64,000 nucleotides of DNA. Source: Canna indica (taxonomy: Eukaryota > Streptophyta > Magnoliopsida > Zingiberales > Cannaceae). Positions 35,694 through 45,644 of this stretch are shown here, piece after piece. The notes below the pieces were generated by a model that saw only the letters and a list, made by a program, of their open reading frames with translations, was not told the DNA's origin and searched no databases. Positions within the stretch are counted from its first letter, which is position 1. Each line of letters starts with the position of its first letter. The stretch spans positions 87,164,001-87,228,000 of the forward strand of contig CP136892.1 of the NCBI GenBank assembly GCA_034359265.1, written 5' to 3'. The translations under genes were made by a program, and so were the position numbers.

Positions 35694-38570
35694 ATGAGAG
35701 AGCCTTCCAGCAAAACTAGACACCCTTCCATCATAATGTTGCTCTGTTTGATGGTTGAGGTTTTCCTACTTATTATGCCATCATTATGCAAGGGGTGCTT
35801 CAAAGCAGAGAGAGCTGCTCTCTTGGACTTCAAAGCTGGCGTCGTCGATGATCCTTTCTATCTATTGTCCTCATGGAAAGTAGTTGAAGACTGTTGCAAA
35901 TGGAGCGGCGTGGTGTGCGACAACCATACTGGCCACGTCGTGGAGCTCAACCTCCAACCGAATATGAAGGTCGGCTTCCTGAATCAGTCATTGCTCTCTC
36001 TAACTCATTTGGATAGACTCAACCTCAGCTACAATGACTTTGGCGGCACCCAAATCCCAGAGTTCATGGGTTCTTTTCCAAAACTAAGGTACCTTGATTT
36101 GTCCGATTCCAATTTCAGCGGCAATATTCCTCCCCAACTTGGAAATTTGTCTAACCTTTTCTACCTTGATCTCGATGAGCCTAATTATTATGGAATAATC
36201 AAAGTTGATCGCTTGGATTGGTTGTCGGGTCTCTCCTCCTTGATATATCTCAGCATGGATGGGGTGGACCTGAGTGAGGCCGACCATGAATGGCTACCAA
36301 TGGTCAACATGCTGCCCTCCTTGCAAGAGTTGCATCTAAAAGGCTGTCAGCTTCAAACACTCCATTTTTCTCTTTCATATGATAATCTCAATCTCACTGC
36401 TCTCACAACTCTTGATCTCTATTATAACAACTTCAACTCCACCATACCCACTTGGCTATGGCAACTCAGCAGCCTCTCATATCTTGATATTAGTTATAGT
36501 TACTTGTATGGTGTCATACCTTCTGAGATATGGAATTTAACGTCCCTTACATATTTAGATCTTAGTTGGAATCAATATTTGGAGATAGGCGGGATTGCAA
36601 AATCAATAACAAATTTCTCCAATTTGGAGACTCTTGCTTTAGCCGCAACCAATTTGAAAGGTCAATTGCCACGCTGGTTGAAGCAGTTGACGAGACTATC
36701 ACATCTTGACCTTAATTCCAATTTACTTTCCGGTGACTTGGCCTATTGGCTTTTTCATATGACAACTAATTATCATAATAGCTCATCAAAGTATTCCAAC
36801 TTAAATTATTTGGATTTGTCTTATAATAACCTGCAAGGTAATTTGTCAGAGCTCCACTTTTCCAAGCTAACCAAATTAAAGACCTTGGTCTTGTCTGCCA
36901 ATTCCCAGTTGACCATGAATTCAACAAATGATAACTGGATCCCTCCATTCCAACTCCAGCATATTGGACTTGCTTCTTGTGTGCTGGGTCCTAAATTTCC
37001 TAGATGGCTCCGCTCCCAGAAATCCATCATGAAATTAGATTTATCTAATTCAAGCATAGACGACGCTTTGCCCGATTGGCTATGGACTATTTTTTCTTCT
37101 AAATCTCTCAAATACACGGCCAGTAGTATAAATCTCTCAAATAATAGGATACATGGGAGTCTGCCAATTTCCTTGACAAATTTGACAAATTTATACTATT
37201 TGAACATCAGTCGTAATCTATTTAATGGGTCAATTCCTTCTTTGCCACCTAGCCTATTTGCACTGGATCTTTCCGACAATGCTTTTTGGGGACCACTGCC
37301 ATCAACCTTTCCATCAAACATATGGCTCTTAATTTTGTCATCTAATTGTATTAATGGGAGCATGCCAGGGGAGTTATGCAATTTGAAGGAACTTTGGGTT
37401 CTAAATCTAGAGAACAACCAACTATCAGGAGAAATCCCTTGGTGTTTGGGGGAAACCACCAAATATCTTAAATATATTTACTTGGGTAATAATAACCTCT
37501 CGGGAGAGGTTCCTAGTGCTATGGGAAACTTGGTTGGACTTCAACTGTTGCAACTGAACAACAATAGTCTTCATGGTCTTATTCCATTGTCAATGCAAAA
37601 TTGCAGTTCATTAAATTTTCTTGATATTGGAGAGAACAAATTATCAGGCAATATACCATCATGGATTGGACAGAGCTTTCCACATCTACAAGTACTCCGA
37701 TTGAGTTCAAATATGTTTTCTGGCAATATTCCTACCGAGCTTGGACGGTTGAGCCATCTTCAAATCATCGACTTTGCCAACAACAAACTGTCAGGCCTTA
37801 TTCCACCCTCCTTTGGCAACTTGAATGCAATAATCAACACGTCAGAGGCAATGGTTTCCACACAATTCAGTTTTGGTTATAATGATGATGTATTATATAG
37901 TTTCTTTGAAATTGAAATTATAAGTATCAACACAAAGGGACGAACATATAGCTATTCAACTAATCTCCAATATGTGAAGAGCATTGACCTTTCCAACAAT
38001 AATTTGTTTGGAAATGTACCTCATGAAATTGGAGCTCTTTTAGGTCTCGAAAACTTCAATTTGTCAAGAAACAATTTACGAGGAGAGATTCCTGACTCTA
38101 TTGGCAACATGAAATCTCTGGAGTCTCTAGATCTATCATTCAATAAGTTGTCTGGAGCTATTCCCCAAAGCTTGTCACAACTCAATTATTTGGAGCACTT
38201 GAATATGTCATATAATAATTTCTCCGGAAGAATACCATCAGGGAGTCAAATTCAAACACTGGATGACCCTTTCAATTATGTTGGAAATGCCTACCTTTGC
38301 GGACCTCCACTTAATACAAGTTGCACGATTGTTGACAATAATGTTGTAGAGGAAGCTACTTCACAGAAATTATGGCACTATGTTAGCATTGCAACGGGCT
38401 TCGTGGTGGGACTTTGGAGTGTATTTGTCATCCTGCTATTCAAGAAAGATTGCAGGATCTTCTATTTCCAGCTGATTGACAAGATGTATGATGAGATTTA
38501 TGTGCAAATTGTAGTTACCTATGCTCGATTTATGAGAAAATTAAATGGGGGGCATAACCAAGAAATATAA
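35694..38570 (+). CDS. RLP2: intact extracellular-LRR receptor-like protein (EIX2/HcrVf type)
   Basis: The only unbroken member of the cluster: 958 codons, no intron in the coding region. The start is the ATG at 35694 (MREPSSKTRH), not the in-frame GTG six bases earlier. In order: signal peptide (to about residue 33), N-terminal cap with CFKAERAALLDFKAG and DCCKWSGVVC (34-76), about 30 LRRs of the plant extracellular type (LxGxIP), an island with INTKGRTYSYSTNLQYVKS near 740-765, further LRRs, a C-terminal cap (YVGNAYLCGPP), an acidic juxtamembrane stretch, a membrane segment (about 897-916, GFVVGLWSVFVILLF) and a tail of some 40 residues (LIDKMYDEIYVQIVV, MRKLNG). No kinase domain. Known relatives bind microbial or apoplastic ligands at the plasma membrane and signal through SOBIR1 and BAK1; the ligand here is unknown. 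Confidence 0.93.
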   Translation: MREPSSKTRHPSIIMLLCLMVEVFLLIMPSLCKGCFKAERAALLDFKAGVVDDPFYLLSSWKVVEDCCKWSGVVCDNHTGHVVELNLQPNMKVGFLNQSLLSLTHLDRLNLSYNDFGGTQIPEFMGSFPKLRYLDLSDSNFSGNIPPQLGNLSNLFYLDLDEPNYYGIIKVDRLDWLSGLSSLIYLSMDGVDLSEADHEWLPMVNMLPSLQELHLKGCQLQTLHFSLSYDNLNLTALTTLDLYYNNFNSTIPTWLWQLSSLSYLDISYSYLYGVIPSEIWNLTSLTYLDLSWNQYLEIGGIAKSITNFSNLETLALAATNLKGQLPRWLKQLTRLSHLDLNSNLLSGDLAYWLFHMTTNYHNSSSKYSNLNYLDLSYNNLQGNLSELHFSKLTKLKTLVLSANSQLTMNSTNDNWIPPFQLQHIGLASCVLGPKFPRWLRSQKSIMKLDLSNSSIDDALPDWLWTIFSSKSLKYTASSINLSNNRIHGSLPISLTNLTNLYYLNISRNLFNGSIPSLPPSLFALDLSDNAFWGPLPSTFPSNIWLLILSSNCINGSMPGELCNLKELWVLNLENNQLSGEIPWCLGETTKYLKYIYLGNNNLSGEVPSAMGNLVGLQLLQLNNNSLHGLIPLSMQNCSSLNFLDIGENKLSGNIPSWIGQSFPHLQVLRLSSNMFSGNIPTELGRLSHLQIIDFANNKLSGLIPPSFGNLNAIINTSEAMVSTQFSFGYNDDVLYSFFEIEIISINTKGRTYSYSTNLQYVKSIDLSNNNLFGNVPHEIGALLGLENFNLSRNNLRGEIPDSIGNMKSLESLDLSFNKLSGAIPQSLSQLNYLEHLNMSYNNFSGRIPSGSQIQTLDDPFNYVGNAYLCGPPLNTSCTIVDNNVVEEATSQKLWHYVSIATGFVVGLWSVFVILLFKKDCRIFYFQLIDKMYDEIYVQIVVTYARFMRKLNGGHNQEI

Positions 38571-39476
38571 GGTGCATGTCGAAGAGGATTGCAGGTATCA
38601 ATTAATTATTCACACTTAGTTTTTTTTCAATATCTCATTTTCTGCTTTCTATATTCGTTGCTTTCATTATTTTTTATGGAGTACATGAGAGCCTTTAGAA
38701 GGTGTGATGCTCAAAACTTTGGATGGGGGAAGATTACATTCTCAACTGGTACAAGAATATATAGAAAATAGTAAATTCTATTTTGCTTACTTTCATCTTC
38801 GAATTCTGCTTATTTAATAGTAAATAACAATGATTTCATTTATTAGTGAAGAAGTTGGAAATGTGTAAGTACTTCTACATGTCAATTAGCAATTATAAGT
38901 GAGTCAATTTAGCAAATAAATCAATAGTGAATTCTTCTTTGATGAGGCGCACATAATTGATATTGTTTTAAGAGTTTTGCTATATAATCTTAAAAATCAG
39001 CCTAATAATTCTCCTAATCACTTACAATGGTATAAGTGATAATTTCATCAATAATACTTCATCTGTTCCATAATAAGTAGTTTTTAAAGATTTTTTTTAA
39101 AATTTCATATTAAGTGATACTTTAGATTTTCAATGTAGTATTAATTATTTATTTACCAATTTTAACATCTAATAAAAGCTTCTCCCATCAATGAAATACA
39201 ATAATAAAAGCATAAAATTTAAGGGTCACACTATGGATAATTTAGTAAAAAGAACAAAAAAATAATTAAAAATTAGATTATTAAATAGTGTTCTTAATCT
39301 ATGTGCCAAAGCCTAAAAAATTACTTATTATGACACGGATGAAGTATCGAACACTTTATTATATGTGAGTATTAGAAAAATATATTATTAAGCACATGAG
39401 TGAGAAAGATTTAACATCTCTTATTTTATTATTATCACTACAAACATATATTTATATGATGAAAACATATGTTGGA

Positions 39477-39525
<49 letters not shown>

Positions 39526-39740
39526 TGATTTCAAAATGGTCATATCTTGTTCACTTTTCAATATCCCTACTCTGTTGAAGATATATTAATTGCATACATT
39601 GATCTTAAAATATATACTTGTACACTGTCTTGCAGATGGGCAGGAGAACTTTAGCTGGAAACATATATTGAACATGGATTTGAATATTTGATGATCAATA
39701 TGCACAACTATACATCCAAGTCAATTCAAGTCAAGTGTAG
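38571..39740 (+). other. RLP2 3' flank with a 3'-untranslated intron
   Basis: Shortly after the stop a donor (GATTGCAG followed by GTATCA) at 38594/38595 and an acceptor (GTCTTGCAG) before 39636 suggest a 1.04-kb intron in the 3' untranslated region. The downstream exon starts ATGGGCAGGAGAAC. The same layout follows RLP3, and the donor side follows RLP4. Confidence 0.5.
39480..39522. repeat. (TA)n microsatellite
   Basis: About 21 TA units inside the RLP2 3' flank. Confidence 0.95.
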
Positions 39741-40480
39741 TTCTCTGTATACAATTTGATGCAAATATATAGTCAAGTGTAGTTCTCTGTATATGTCGAC
39801 GTCCAAAAATTAATTGCTCGGTTAATTGTTGTCTTCATTTAATGATTAATATTATAAATGGTCATGCCATATATTTAGCAAATTAATATGTACATATTAG
39901 GTTTCAAATTAATAATTAAGCTTGGACTTATGTATTTAATTGCTTTATATATACTATTATGTTGTTATATAAGGGTCTAACTGCAAACTAAATTAAGCAA
40001 CCAGTCGAATTTATATAGAAATTTGGAATTAATTTGGAGACCACGTGCTCGGAATTAATTTGGAATTTATGTAGAAATTTCAATGTCATGGTAGAATATT
40101 CCAATTAAACAACTAGTCGAAAAAATATCCAAGTCAAGTCAAGTGAAGTGTAGACTTTGGTGCACCTCCATCACGTCGACTATCCAAGTAGAAAGAAACC
40201 AACAACCAATCAGATGGGGTGGCCATTATAGTTTGTTGCTTTCAACTTTTTCATTTAACATGAAGTCCAAGTTATCTAAAATTCTACCAAATTAAATGAT
40301 AAAAATCCTATGACAATAACTCCTAAAAGACTTTGAATTTTAAGTCGTGCAAAGTGTCTAGTAAGATCGGAAAGTTGTAGAAAAAAAATATCTGAAATGA
40401 CAAATTGATTCTGGTTCTACCGTTCGAATTCGGTCAAACCCTTGGTTTTCTCATCCTTATTCTTTTATTTTGCCTCCTGA
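39740..40480. other. Intergenic spacer
   Basis: AT-rich. One partial copy of the GACTTTGAATTTTAAGTCG repeat at about 40320-40350; no gene. Confidence 0.5.
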
Positions 40481-40980
40481 TGCTTGTCTTGATCCTTGCC
40501 TGATTTTGGTAAGACAACTTTTAAATTAGGATAGAATTTGGAAGGAAGATTTGATTAGATGATCTTTCCTACCTTTAGTGGCAGATGATATCCTTTAGGT
40601 TGTTCCCTTTGATCATGATGATAAACTTCTTTGATCTTTAGAGACATGGATCATATACTGTATCCTCAAGGTATAAAGTGACATTTCAATTTTATCACCC
40701 CCCTTCTTCCGATTCTCATGATCACTTTACTAATAAGGATCTTTGGAAATCATTGTGGGATCTTAAAGTGCCTAATAAAGTCAAGATTCTTATTTGAAAA
40801 TTATTACATGATGGAGTTCCTGTTCGCCAACGATTGAGGTAGTGGCTTCCTAATGTTAGCGATCTTTGCCCTAGATGCAATGGGGCAGTGGAAACTATTC
40901 AACATTGTTTTCTTCGTTGCTCCCATGTTTCTTACATTTGAGACAGACTTTATTGGGAAAGATGAATTGCTCTTGCTGCA
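40480..40980 (+). mobile_element. LINE ORF2 fragment (zf-RVT region), fused to RLP3
   Basis: The plus strand encodes, with two stops, DLWKSLWDLKVPNKVKILI, LLHDGVPVRQRLR, LPNVSDLCPRCNGAVET and IQHCFLRCSHVSYI: the zinc-binding segment found after plant LINE reverse transcriptase. RLP homology begins directly after it at about 40982. Opposite in orientation to the LINE at 18 kb. Confidence 0.75.
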
Positions 40981-40981
40981 A

Positions 40982-42838
40982 CAGGTGACAAGATTATCAC
41001 ATCTTGACCTCAGTCGTAATTTTCTTTCCGGTGACTTGGCTTCTTGGCTTTTGCATATGACGACTAATTATCAGAACAACTCATCAAAATTTTCCAACTT
41101 AAAATATTTGGATATGTCTCGTAATAACCTAGATGGTAATTTGTCGGAGCTCCACTTTGCCGAGCTAACCAGATTACAGGCCTTAGTCTTGTCTGCCAAT
41201 TCCCAATTGACCATAAATTTAGTAGATAAAAACTGGATCGCTCCATTCCAACTCAAGTCCATTGGACTTGCTTCTTGTGTGTTGGGTCCTCAATTTCCTA
41301 GAGGGCTTCGCTCACAAAAATTCATTTTGGATTTGGATTTATTTAATTCAAGCATAGATGACACTTTGCCCGATTGGTTGTGGACCATTTTTTCTCCTAA
41401 CACCACTAGTATAAATCTCTCAAATAATAGGATACGTGGGAACCTACCAATTCCCATGACAAATTTGACAAATTTATACTATTTTAATTTGAGTTCTAAT
41501 CTATTTAATGGATCAATTCCTCCTCTGCCACCTACTCTGCATTTACTAGATCTATCCAATAATTCTTTATCGGGATTACTACCGTCAACCTTTCCATCAA
41601 GCCTATGTTTCCTAATCCTATCATCTAATTATATTAATGGGAGCATGCCAATGGAGTTATGCAATTTGAAAGAACTCATGATTCTCAATCTAGAGAACAA
41701 CCAAATATCAGGAGAGATCCCTCGGTGTTGGGGAGAAGCAGCTGGAAATCTTCTATATATCAACTTGGGTAATAATATCCTCTTGGGAGAGGTTCCTAGT
41801 GCTATGGGAAACTTGGTCCGACTTCAACTGTTGCAACTGAACAACAATAGTCTTCATGGTCTTATTCCATTGTCAATGCAAAATTGCAGTTCATTAAATT
41901 TTCTTGATATTGGAGAGAACAAATTATCAGGCAACATACCATCATGGATTGGACAGAGCTTTCCACTTCTACAAGTACTTCGATTGTGTTCAAATATGTT
42001 TTCTGGCAATATTCCTCCTGAGATTGGAATGTTGAGCCATCTTCAAATCATGGACTTTGCCAACAACAAACTGTCAGGCCTTATTCCATCCTCCTTTGGC
42101 AACGTCAATGCAATAATCAACACATCAGAGACAATGGCTTCCACCGAATTTGGTTTTACTGTTAATGGTGATACTCTATCATACAACTTCTATCTAATGG
42201 AAAGTATAAGTATTAACACAAAGGGTTGAACAAATAGCTATTCAACTATTCTCCAATATGTGAAGAGCATTGACCTTTCCAACAATAATTTGTCTGGGAA
42301 CATACCTCAAAGAATAGGAGCTCTTTTAGGCCTCCAAAATTTGAATTTATCAGGGAACAATTTACATGGAGAGATTCCTGACTCTATTGGCAACATGAAA
42401 TCTGTGGAGTCTCTAGATCTATCATTCAATAAACTATCTGGCATCATTCCTCAAAGCTTGTCCCAATTGAATTCCTTGGAGAACTTGAACATGTCATACA
42501 ATAATTTTTCTGGACAAATACCATCAGGAAATCAACTTCAAACCCTCAACGACCCTTCTATTTATGTGGGCAACGCATACCTCTGTGGACCTCCACTTAG
42601 CAAGAGTTGCTCAATTAATGACAAGAATGCTACAGAGGAGGCTAATTATTCAGAGAAATCAAAGCATTATCTTAGCATGATAGTGGGCTTCGCGGTTGGA
42701 CTTTGGAGTGTATTTGTCATCCTGTTATTCAAGAATGATTGGAGGGTATTCTACTTTCGGTTGATTGACAAAATCTATGATGAAATTTATGTGCAAATTG
42801 TAGTTGCTAATGCTCCATTTATGAGAAAATGGTGCTGA
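40982..42838 (+). pseudogene. RLP copy 3: 5'-truncated, one nonsense codon
   Basis: Matches RLP2 from mid-ectodomain (VTRLSHLDLSRNFLSGDLA) to the end. The signal peptide, cap and about a third of the LRRs are missing and replaced by LINE sequence. One in-frame TGA at 42227-42229 lies in the island (INTKG then stop) where RLP2 has CGA; afterwards the same frame runs on through LRRs, YVGNAYLCGPP, a membrane segment (MIVGFAVGLWSVFVILLF) and the tail (LIDKIYDEIYVQIVV) to the stop at 42838. The ATG at 40853 belongs to the LINE part and is not a real start. Confidence 0.88.
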
Positions 42839-42944
42839 ACAATAAATCTAGTGTGGTGAAGATGGTTGTATCAATCAATTAATCGCACTTTAGTTATTTT
42901 TTATGTGATCACTTGCAGCTTTCCTTATTCGTTGCTACAAAGTG

Positions 42945-43075
42945 TTTTCTTCAAAGTGTTTGAAATTATATTGCAGGTTTTCTACAAAGTGTTTGAAATT
43001 ATATCAGGAATTTATATTCGTTGCACTTTAGTTGCAGGTTTTCTACAAAGTATTTGAAATTATATTGAAATCCCT
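42945..43075. repeat. Short tandem repeat after RLP3
   Basis: Three to four copies of a unit with TTCTACAAAGTGTTTGAAAT and ATTATATTGCAGG. It lies in the putative 3'-untranslated intron; each unit ends in an acceptor-like TTGCAG. The downstream exon starts at 43137. Confidence 0.75.
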
Positions 43076-43527
43076 ACTCTGTTGAAGATATATTGATCAT
43101 ATAACTAATCTACCTGTACATGTATATATCTTGCAGATGGGCAGAAGAGGTTTAGCTGGAAACATATATCGAACATGGATTTATGATCAGTAAAATGCAG
43201 ATAATGAAGAAGTGAGTTTGATGATCAGTAAAATGCAGCAAGAACCTCAAACATCAATGCAACTAATGCAGAAATAGATTGTGTTTGTGGTCGCTTCAGT
43301 TTTTTGTTGTAATTTGGGCTTGTAAATTGTATACATGTGAAACTGCTCAGTAAAACGGAGGAAGTAGAATATTAACAAGAAAGCTTGCCCTAAAAAAAAA
43401 GAGGAGAGTTGCAGTGAAGGAATCAGACTATAGGTGATACTTTTGAAAGTTACAAATACATGGAAAAACCAAATTAATGACAATTAGTTACAAATATTTG
43501 TTATTTGTTATGGGAAAACAAACATAT

Positions 43528-44973
43528 CACTACAAGAAAATTTAGATTTATCGACCACATTTTTCGACAAGAAGATGTTGTCGAAAATTTTCGTTATATT
43601 TCCGATGACCCATAGTGTCAGAAAGAGTTACCGACAAAACTTTTCGACCAAAATGTGTCGAAAAATTATTATATTATTATCGATGAATTTTCGTCGAAAA
43701 TTTGGTCGAAAATAATTTTCGACAGACTTTGTACTCGCAAGTTCGTCGGAAATATTAATGACATATTTTTATACTGAACTTATCGACCAAAATTTTCGAC
43801 GAAACTCTATCGTCGAAAATTTCCGTTAAAGTTCCGACAACTTTCGGCATCGAAAAGAATTACCAACGAGAAATATTGGATTTATCGACCACAACTTTCG
43901 ACGAGAAGATGTTGTCGAAAATTTTCGTTAGATTTCCGACACGTCTTTGCGTCGGAAAGAGTTACCGACAAAAATTTTCGACCAAAATTAGTCGGAAAAT
44001 TATAAATAATTTTAAAAAAAAGAAAAGAAAAAGAGCGTGTGCGGCCGCCCAAGCAGGAGGCGGGAGATTTCCTGCCTCATGCTCTTTTTTTTTTTTAAGA
44101 ATATTTAATTATATTTTTATATTTAATTATATTTTTTTCTTCACATCTTCTTCACTTCTACTTCTTCTTCTTCTCGCCGAGGTGCTTCGCTCCACCGTTG
44201 GTGTAATGTTTTCATCCGTCGGTCGTGGATCGTGCTGCTCCTCTGCGCCATCCTCCTCCTCCCCACGCCGATCCTGCTCCTCACGAGGTAGCCGGAGGAC
44301 GTGGCGAAGCAAGCCGGCGAGGTGTCCGGCCATGTGGTTCATCCCCCTTCACTTCTCCGGCCTTCACCTTCGTCTTCCCACTGCAGCGCTTCCTGCAGTG
44401 CCAGCTCAACAACTCGGTGATCCTCTACGTCTCGGCCGTCGCTCTCATCGTCTACGCCCTCGTCACCTGCAGTTCAAGAACACAAGAACAGACAGGTCGG
44501 TCACAATGGTGTCGCCGCTAGCGACGACGCCTGCGAAGGCGAGGGAGGCACAGATGCGATAGGCATGGAGGGAGGAGCGTCGAGCGGCTGCTTTCAGCCC
44601 GATTTATTAGCTTTTTTTTAAAAAATAATTCTTAGAATTTTCGACGACATTCCGACGACATGTCGTCGGTAATTACCGACCACAATTTTCGACAACACTT
44701 TTAGTCGGTAATTACCTAGAGCAACCGACAAAACGTTTGTCGATAGTTACCGAGGAACTAACGACAACTTTTCGATTAAACCCTTGGTCGATAATTATTG
44801 ACTATAGCTTTTGTCGATAAACTATCGGTACTCGTATCGACCAAGGTTTTACCGACGCAAATATTAGCCTTGGTAACCAATCGAAATTTGGTCGGTAAAT
44901 CAATATTTTCGACCAACTTTCAACCACCTTTTGACTACAATGGCTGTCGAAAATCATCATATTTCTTGTAGTG
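43528..44973. mobile_element. Gene-carrying non-autonomous CACTA element (1446 bp)
   Basis: Starts CACTACAAGAAAA and ends TTTCTTGTAGTG, flanked by TAT at 43525-43527 and 44974-44976. The ends hold many TCGACCA, GTCGAAAA and TTTTCGAC motifs in both orientations. The left subterminal block is duplicated (about 43544-43670 and 43873-44000). The centre contains a fragment of a MATE transporter gene; no transposase is present. Confidence 0.9.
44205..44475 (+). pseudogene. Captured MATE/DETOXIFICATION transporter fragment
   Basis: In three adjoining frames this stretch reads RSWIVLLLCAILLLPTPILL, PEDVAKQAGEVS, MWFIPLHFS and FPLQRFLQCQLNNSVILYVS then AVALIVYALVT. These are in the order of the N-terminal half of plant MATE efflux proteins, where the pattern is QRSWI, QPED, WFIPLHF, FPLQRFLQ. 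One stop (TAG) and at least two frameshifts break it. GC-rich, unlike the rest of the element. The rest of the gene is absent. Confidence 0.8.
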
Positions 44974-45425
44974 TATGTTGCCTCTGGAATATATATTTTT
45001 GCCTAATATATTTCTCAGAACTTGCATGGCTTCTGAATGCCTTTGTTTGGGAATTATCAGGTTGCTGCTCAAATTGATTTTTCATTGACCCATGCATATG
45101 GTGAGGAAAACATGTGCATGCAAACTTCTGTAGTTAGCTCTCCAGTAATGATATGAATAATTATAAAAAATTAATCCTTATTAACTACTAGTTTATTTAT
45201 CTTAATTTGATTAAATACTGATATATAAATACTAGAATATTTATTTATTTATTATATCTAAAAATAAAAATAAAATAGATTTGTTATACAAATTTTGTTT
45301 TTGCATGAAAATATTATTTCTTTTTTATTTTAATATAAAATTTAAAGTACTTAATATGTATATATTTAAATCTTTAAATTAAAACATTAATTAGAAGTAT
45401 TATATATAGGTATATATGCAATATC

Positions 45426-45636
45426 TGAAAAATTTCTATGGAGCCCTTCCTATGAGTGAACCTAGGTTCACTAACATTGAACCTAGGATCATTTATACTG
45501 AACCAAGTAAGAGTGAACATATATTGCAAACGAGTGAACCTATCATTTTCACTCCATGTTCAATATTAATGATCATAGGTTCAATGTTAGTGAACCTAGA
45601 TTCACTGATATGAGGGGCTCCATAGAAGTTTTATTC
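45426..45636. mobile_element. 211-bp foldback MITE
   Basis: The two halves form a hairpin with arms of about 64 bp (TTCTATGGAGCCC, GTGAACCTAGGTTCACTAA, ATTGAACCTAGGATCATT) and roughly eight mismatches. GCAATATC flanks it at 45418-45425 and 45637-45644, an 8-bp target duplication suggesting hAT-type mobilisation. Confidence 0.75.
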
Positions 45637-45644
45637 GCAATATC

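Noticed and set aside
40853..40981. ATG start of a 458-codon frame
   Set aside because: The first ~43 codons read LINE zf-RVT sequence in a different frame; the true RLP homology starts after them, so this is not a genuine N-terminus.
43876..44562. 228-codon plus-strand frame across the CACTA centre
   Set aside because: Fuses subterminal repeat, low-complexity and shifted MATE sequence; not a real protein.
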